Made by a program: the position numbers and the translations under genes. From NCBI GenBank assembly GCA_963773835.1, contig CAVZCQ010000004.1:1-64000 (forward strand): a stretch of 64,000 nucleotides of DNA. The letters run 5' to 3'. Below are positions 59,807 through 64,000 of the stretch, in pieces (the first letter of the stretch is position 1; the number at the start of each line of letters is the position of its first letter). Under the pieces are notes generated by a model. It was not told the origin of the DNA. It made no database searches and worked only from the letters and a program-made list of their open reading frames with translations. Origin of the DNA: JOPF136 sp963773835. GTDB taxonomy: Bacteria; Acidobacteriota; Terriglobia; Acidiferrales; UBA7541.

Positions 59807-60253
59807 GCGTCCTTCCCGCAGCAGGTGCAGCTCTGCTCGCCAACCTACTGCAGAACGTTTCGAACCGCAAGGACCAAACAATAGCCCGGAATTCCTGAAG
59901 AAGACCTCTGGATACCCACCCTGCCGCTGCAAGGCAGCGGGGGGCAACTGCCTTTTCCGCCCCCGGGGAGACGGTAAAATGTTGCTCTATGAGTTCGTTG
60001 AATCCCACATCGGCGCCTTTCGGGCGCGAAAGGGACGCCACAGAATCACTCGACTCTGGGCAAGAATCTTCACCGCCTTGGACATTCCGGATTTCAAAGA
60101 TTTCAGGCTGCCCCGTACTCGAGATTTGGGGAGGTTACGAGGATTCTGGGCAGGCTACAATCCGCGCGCTTGCCGTCTCCTCACTCGGCTGCCCCCACCG
60201 AAGCAAACAGGTGTGCTTTCGGCTTGGCAATATTGTCCCAGGCGTGTTTGCCC
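59807..60253. other. Intergenic stretch, no gene supported
   Basis: Contains a short dyad CCGCTGC-AAG-GCAGCGG at 59934-59950. A 93-residue open frame on the plus strand (59989-60270) begins with an ATG but shows no family resemblance and runs into the end of the multiheme gene, so it is not annotated. Confidence 0.4.
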
Positions 60254-62245
60254 TCAGGAGTGGCATTTAGCGCATTCGGTCGGTGTGGGCTTATAGAACA
60301 GCACCTTGCGGCCATTCACGTCGCGAACCAGGGTGTGGCATTGGCGGCAGGGAACGCTTTCGTGGGCGCCTTTCAGGGAGAACGACGCACGGGTCTCATG
60401 GTCAAAGGTGGAGGGGCGCCACTTGAACAGGCTGTGACAGCTCTCGCAATGGGGAGGCTTGGAATCCGGGGAGAACTGCCCGGCGTGAGCATCCTCGTGG
60501 CATTCCTCGCAGACGGTGGGGGCCTTCCGGAAATCCACATTTTTCAGCGAGGTTTCGAGGTTGGCGGGCTGATGACATCCGGCACATTCAACGGCGCGAT
60601 GGGCTCCGACCAGGGGATAGCGAGTGGTTGAATGGTCGAACCCGGTGAGCTCGTGCCAGGTGGTTTGAGTATGGCAGGCCTCGCAGCCGGCGGGTGAGCC
60701 GTCCTTGCGCCGCGCTTCCATGCGCTGGGCGAATTCGCCGCGGTGGGGATCGGTGTGGCAGCCGGTGCAGGAGCGGTCTTCGAAGCGGTACTTGACGGGC
60801 GCATTCGAAGCTCCCGTGAGTTCGGGTTTGTGGCAGGCGTCGCAGGACACAGCGAGGTGAGCCTGGATGAGGGGAAAACGCGTCTTCTGGTGCTGCGCCA
60901 GGGTGAAGCGCACTGACTGGAAGGCTTGAACGGTGTGGCAATCTTCGCAGCGGTTGCGGTGAGGCGGGCCCGCGAACTGGCCGCGGTGGATATCTTCGTG
61001 GCAGCTCGCACAGGCTGTCTCGTTGATCACGAACACCGTATCCGTGCCGCGGGGAATATGGCACCTGGCGCAGGCCACCTTTGCGTGCCGGCCTTCGAGG
61101 GGGTAGCGGGTGGCGGCATGCATCTCCGCAGTGAACAGGGAAGGCTTCCAGGCCTGTTCGTTATGGCATTCAGCGCAGGCCCCGGCGGATTTGCGGGCCT
61201 GGAACTGGCCGTGATGCGGATCGGGGGAATGGCAATCCGCGCAAAGCAGGTGAGGCGTGGAGAATTTGAAGTCCGCCTGGCGGTGACACTCCTCGCAATG
61301 CAGCGCCTGATGTTTTCCGATGAGCGGGAACTTCGTTTTGGAATGGTCGAAATCGGCGAGGCCGCGCACCTGGCGCCAGGATGAGGTGGTGTGGCATTGC
61401 TGGCAGGCGCCCTGGAATTTGCCGGCATGAGGGTCGCGGTGGCAGGCTAGGCAATCGGAGAAGGCGATGCCCGTGTACTTGACGAACTGCGGGGGCCCCT
61501 CGACGGTGCGGTGACACTTCAGGCAGGCCAGGCGTTCGTGTGCGCCGGTGAGCGGGTATTTCGTTTTCGTGTGGCTGAACTTTTCGGCGCCCTTCCAGCC
61601 GTTCATCACGTGGCAGCTCAAACAGTTCTTGTCGAGCTGGCCCTGATGCGTGTCCGCATGGCAGCTCAGGCAGTCGCGGGACAGCCCGAGATAGGTGTGA
61701 TTGGGATCCTGGACGCCGAGGGAGCGCCGTTCGGCGGCAGGGATGTTCTGCGCTTTGTGGCATTGGCGGCACTCGAGCCTGGCGTGCTTTCCTTCGAGGA
61801 TGTAGCCGGTCTTGGCGTGGTCGAACTTCTCGAGGCTGGGGACCCAATGGACCAGGTTGAAGTCGGCGCCGTTGTGCTCGGAATGGCAGGAGACGCAGGC
61901 TTTTCCATCGGCTCCCTTCTGGACGACGGTGGAGTGAAAGCCGCGGCCGGCAGCGAGGCGGTCGCGAATTTCCGTGTGGCATGCGGCGCACTTCAATTGC
62001 GCGCCACCTTTTCCGATTCCGTGGCACTCAGAGCACTGGGTGATGCCGTTGATGGAAGCGTGAGACTTGGAGAGCGGGCCGGGAGAAAGCTGCGCGCGGG
62101 CGGGGAGAGCGAAAAGGAGCAGCGCGAGAACCGCCGGCCATCCGCGCAGGCGGCGGGCGGCGGTGCGACCCTGCCGCGGGGCTCGCGGGCGCGTGGGCGC
62201 CGGATAAAGCGCGCCCTCTTGCTGGCTGAAGAGCTGTATTCGCAT
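60254..62245 (-). CDS. 23-heme cytochrome c
   Basis: A 663-residue exported protein with 23 CxxCH motifs by my count, spaced roughly every 25-30 residues from about residue 70 to the last five residues (ECAKCHS). Repeats of FDHSKTKFPLIGKHQALHCEECH type recur at least seven times: the segment FDH-x2-T-x2-P-L-x-G-H gives extra His ligands, so many haems should be bis-His. The N-terminus (LRGWPAVLALLLFALPARAQ) is a signal peptide. Such proteins conduct electrons through the periplasm and, in some bacteria, across the outer membrane. The start ATG is the first in frame and could be further downstream. Confidence 0.92.
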   Translation of the reverse strand: MRIQLFSQQEGALYPAPTRPRAPRQGRTAARRLRGWPAVLALLLFALPARAQLSPGPLSKSHASINGITQCSECHGIGKGGAQLKCAACHTEIRDRLAAGRGFHSTVVQKGADGKACVSCHSEHNGADFNLVHWVPSLEKFDHAKTGYILEGKHARLECRQCHKAQNIPAAERRSLGVQDPNHTYLGLSRDCLSCHADTHQGQLDKNCLSCHVMNGWKGAEKFSHTKTKYPLTGAHERLACLKCHRTVEGPPQFVKYTGIAFSDCLACHRDPHAGKFQGACQQCHTTSSWRQVRGLADFDHSKTKFPLIGKHQALHCEECHRQADFKFSTPHLLCADCHSPDPHHGQFQARKSAGACAECHNEQAWKPSLFTAEMHAATRYPLEGRHAKVACARCHIPRGTDTVFVINETACASCHEDIHRGQFAGPPHRNRCEDCHTVQAFQSVRFTLAQHQKTRFPLIQAHLAVSCDACHKPELTGASNAPVKYRFEDRSCTGCHTDPHRGEFAQRMEARRKDGSPAGCEACHTQTTWHELTGFDHSTTRYPLVGAHRAVECAGCHQPANLETSLKNVDFRKAPTVCEECHEDAHAGQFSPDSKPPHCESCHSLFKWRPSTFDHETRASFSLKGAHESVPCRQCHTLVRDVNGRKVLFYKPTPTECAKCHS

Positions 62246-62414
62246 CGACCTGAACGACAGCCGTAGCTCGAGTGAATCTGGGGCGGGGTGACTCAGACTA
62301 GCACGCGCAGCCGGAAGTCAGTTCGAGAAATGCACGGCGGTAGTCGTAAGTTAGAACAGGGGAGTCGGACTTGAAATGAGGGAAGCGGAATTAAAGGCCG
62401 GCGAGACGCCGGCG

Positions 62415-64000
62415 CTACTGGGCCGCGGAGTAAACGACGTGGCCGGCGAGAATGGTGGCGACCACCTTGGCGTCCTTGATTTTGTCGGGAGGGATGTGGA
62501 AGAGGTCGGCGTCGAGGATGACGACGTCGGCGAGTTTGCCGGGGGTGAGCGAGCCTTTGCGGTGGTCGGTGAATTCGGCGTAGGCGGAGCCGAGCGTGTA
62601 GGCTTCGAGGGCTTCGGCGAGAGTGATTTTCTGCTCGGGGATCCAGCCATCGGGATGTTTTCCGTCGAGAGTGGCACGGGTGACGGCGGCGCAAAGGCCG
62701 AGCAGGGGATTGAGCGGGGCGACGGGCCAGTCGGTGCCGAAAGCGAGCTTTGCACCATGGTCGAGCAGGCTGCGCCAGGCGTGAGTGCTTTTAGCGCGTT
62801 CGTGGCCGATGCGCTTCTCGGCCCACTCGCCGTCGCCCGCTTCGTGGTAGGGCTGCATGGAAGCGATGACGCCGAGGCGCGCGAAGGAGTCGTAGTCGGA
62901 AGGAAGCAGGTGCTGCGCGTGTTCGATGCGCCAGCGGCGGCCGCGGGCAGGGCCGGGGCCGTTGCGGCGGGCGATTTCTTCGTACATTGCCAGGATTTCG
63001 TGGTTGGCGCGGTCGCCGATGGCGTGAATGGCGATCTGGAGGCCGGCGGCGTCAGCGGGCTGGGCCATGGCGAGCATGTGGCCGGGCGGGAGCATCATGG
63101 CGTTGTACAGGCCGTGAGTGTTCGGCGCGTCGTTGTAAGGCTCGAAGAAGAGCGCGGTGGTGGAGCCGAGCGAGCCGTCGGCGAAGCCTTTGACGGCGCC
63201 GGTGCGGATCCAATCGTTGCCGAAACCGGCGGCGATGCCGGCCTGCACCTGGGACTCGTAGAGCGGGATCGGCGTGATGGCGTAGATGCGTGCGGTCAGC
63301 TCGCCGGCGTGCAGGAGCTTCTGGTAGACGCGCAATTCGTCGGCGTGGCTGATGTCCTGGAATGAGGTGACGCCGCAGCGGCGCGCTTCCGCGAGGCCGG
63401 CACGGATGGCGCGGGTGAGCTGATCCTCGTTGGGCGGGGGAATCACGCGGTGGACGAGGCCTGCGGCCGCGTCTTTGAGCGCGCCGGTGGGATTGCCTTC
63501 GGCGTCGTGGACGATGGCGCCGCCGGGCGGGTCTGGGGTGTTGCGGTCGATGCCGGCGAGACGAAGGGCGGCGGAGTTGGCGAGGCCCATGTGGCCGTCG
63601 TAGCGGTCGAGCCAGACAGGATTGTCGGGAGTGGCGGCGTCAATCCATTCGCGGGTGGGCATGGTGGCGCCGGGGAATTGTTCGTGGTCCCAGCCGCCGC
63701 CGAGGACCCATTCGCCCTTTTTCAGAGTGTGGGAATAGGCCGCGACGCGGCGCGCGAATTCTTCGCGCGTGGTCACATCACCCAACCGCAACTGGCTGAG
63801 CCCGAGGCTGCCATGGAGAAAGTGGACGTGGGAGTCGTTGAAGCCGGGCAGAACGGAAGCGCCACGGGCGTCGAGGACTTTGGTCTGCGGGCCGATCCAG
63901 GCATCGATTTCCTGGTCGGAGCCGACGGCGGCGATGAGGTCGCCGACGATGGCGAGGGCTTCGGCGACCGGATGGGCGCGATCGACGGTGTGGACCTTGG
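62415..64000 (-). CDS. Amidohydrolase (YtcJ-like), 5' end outside the window
   Basis: The open frame continues without stop to the window edge: LPGFNDSHVHFLHGSLG (metal His-x-His) lies upstream of the first usable start codons. Downstream are WVLGGGWDHEQFPG, VWLDRYDGHMGLANSAAL, FADGSLGSTTALFFEPYND, IHAIGDRANHEILAMYE, RIEHAQHLLP, FGTDWPVAPLNPL and a C-terminal KGSLTPGKLADVVILD. All are features of the metal-dependent amidohydrolases of the YtcJ/LAF3 group that cleave amides or cyclic imides; the substrate is unknown. Confidence 0.88.
   Translation of the reverse strand, partial: KVHTVDRAHPVAEALAIVGDLIAAVGSDQEIDAWIGPQTKVLDARGASVLPGFNDSHVHFLHGSLGLSQLRLGDVTTREEFARRVAAYSHTLKKGEWVLGGGWDHEQFPGATMPTREWIDAATPDNPVWLDRYDGHMGLANSAALRLAGIDRNTPDPPGGAIVHDAEGNPTGALKDAAAGLVHRVIPPPNEDQLTRAIRAGLAEARRCGVTSFQDISHADELRVYQKLLHAGELTARIYAITPIPLYESQVQAGIAAGFGNDWIRTGAVKGFADGSLGSTTALFFEPYNDAPNTHGLYNAMMLPPGHMLAMAQPADAAGLQIAIHAIGDRANHEILAMYEEIARRNGPGPARGRRWRIEHAQHLLPSDYDSFARLGVIASMQPYHEAGDGEWAEKRIGHERAKSTHAWRSLLDHGAKLAFGTDWPVAPLNPLLGLCAAVTRATLDGKHPDGWIPEQKITLAEALEAYTLGSAYAEFTDHRKGSLTPGKLADVVILDADLFHIPPDKIKDAKVVATILAGHVVYSAAQ

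Noticed and set aside
59989..60270. Short plus-strand open frame before the 23-heme gene
   Set aside because: No recognisable domain and it runs into the end of a confident minus-strand gene.
1..64000. CRISPR array or additional tRNA/rRNA genes
   Set aside because: I saw no regularly spaced short repeats and no second T-arm signature outside the tRNA-Lys and its partial copy.

Overview
The window reads as a chromosomal segment of a high-GC Gram-negative soil bacterium, most likely Acidobacteriota (Bryobacterales/Solibacter-like). This is inferred from family content, not from a marker gene: an Oar-type TonB-dependent receptor with a carboxypeptidase-regulatory N-domain, a giant secreted beta-propeller/IPT protein, many multi-PAS kinases and HD-GYP regulators, BlaI/M56 pairs, a short Cys-rich conserved protein and an outer-membrane cytochrome-porin next to a cox operon.

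Layout. 1-3.5 kb: remains of an integrated element (CHC2 primase with a frameshift, small genes, an integrase broken by about seven frameshifts) ending beside tRNA-Lys(TTT). 3.6-10.5 kb: a signalling block on the minus strand (a hybrid kinase with a threefold near-identical PAS repeat, a receiver, an HD-GYP regulator, a receiver-PilZ protein), bounded by the tRNA 3' end and a 26-bp near-copy of it. 10.7-19.5 kb: divergent Oar-like receptor and 1717-aa secreted propeller protein. 19.5-28.4 kb: ROK kinase; TonB receptor/YfiR/CHASE8-like kinase/receiver/hybrid kinase operon; BlaI-M56 pair. 28.5-39.9 kb: OsmC-like protein with an in-frame UGA, a second HD-GYP regulator, Ser/Thr kinase, rhodanese, ArsR-SdpI-like pair, FAD oxidoreductase, a receiver, and a NarL-type two-component system with a 1079-aa kinase. 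40.6-43.4 kb: a lower-GC cluster of three genes each carrying an R-N-x3-H (HEPN-type) motif, one fused to an FRG domain; a probable defence islet. 43.4-51.7 kb: repeat-rich junctions, a broken toxin gene, hpt-deoC, a GAF-GAF-PP2C phosphatase, SH3-domain proteins. 52-59.4 kb: a respiratory operon in the order cytochrome-porin (Cyc2-like), diheme cytochrome c, cupredoxin, coxB, coxA, coxC, coxD, small membrane protein. 60.3-62.2 kb: a 23-heme cytochrome. 62.4 kb to the edge: an amidohydrolase cut by the window end.

The most interesting points: (1) the 52-59 kb operon has the same plan as the rus iron-oxidation operon of Acidithiobacillus ferrooxidans and faces a 23-heme cytochrome, which suggests an outer-membrane electron conduit to oxygen; (2) the OsmC-like gene has UGA exactly where a Cys is expected, followed at a suitable distance by a strong stem-loop, so it is a candidate selenoprotein; (3) the three-gene HEPN cluster; (4) the tRNA-Lys attachment-site pair around a signalling islet. 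Functions are read from motifs and gene order only; no database search was possible.
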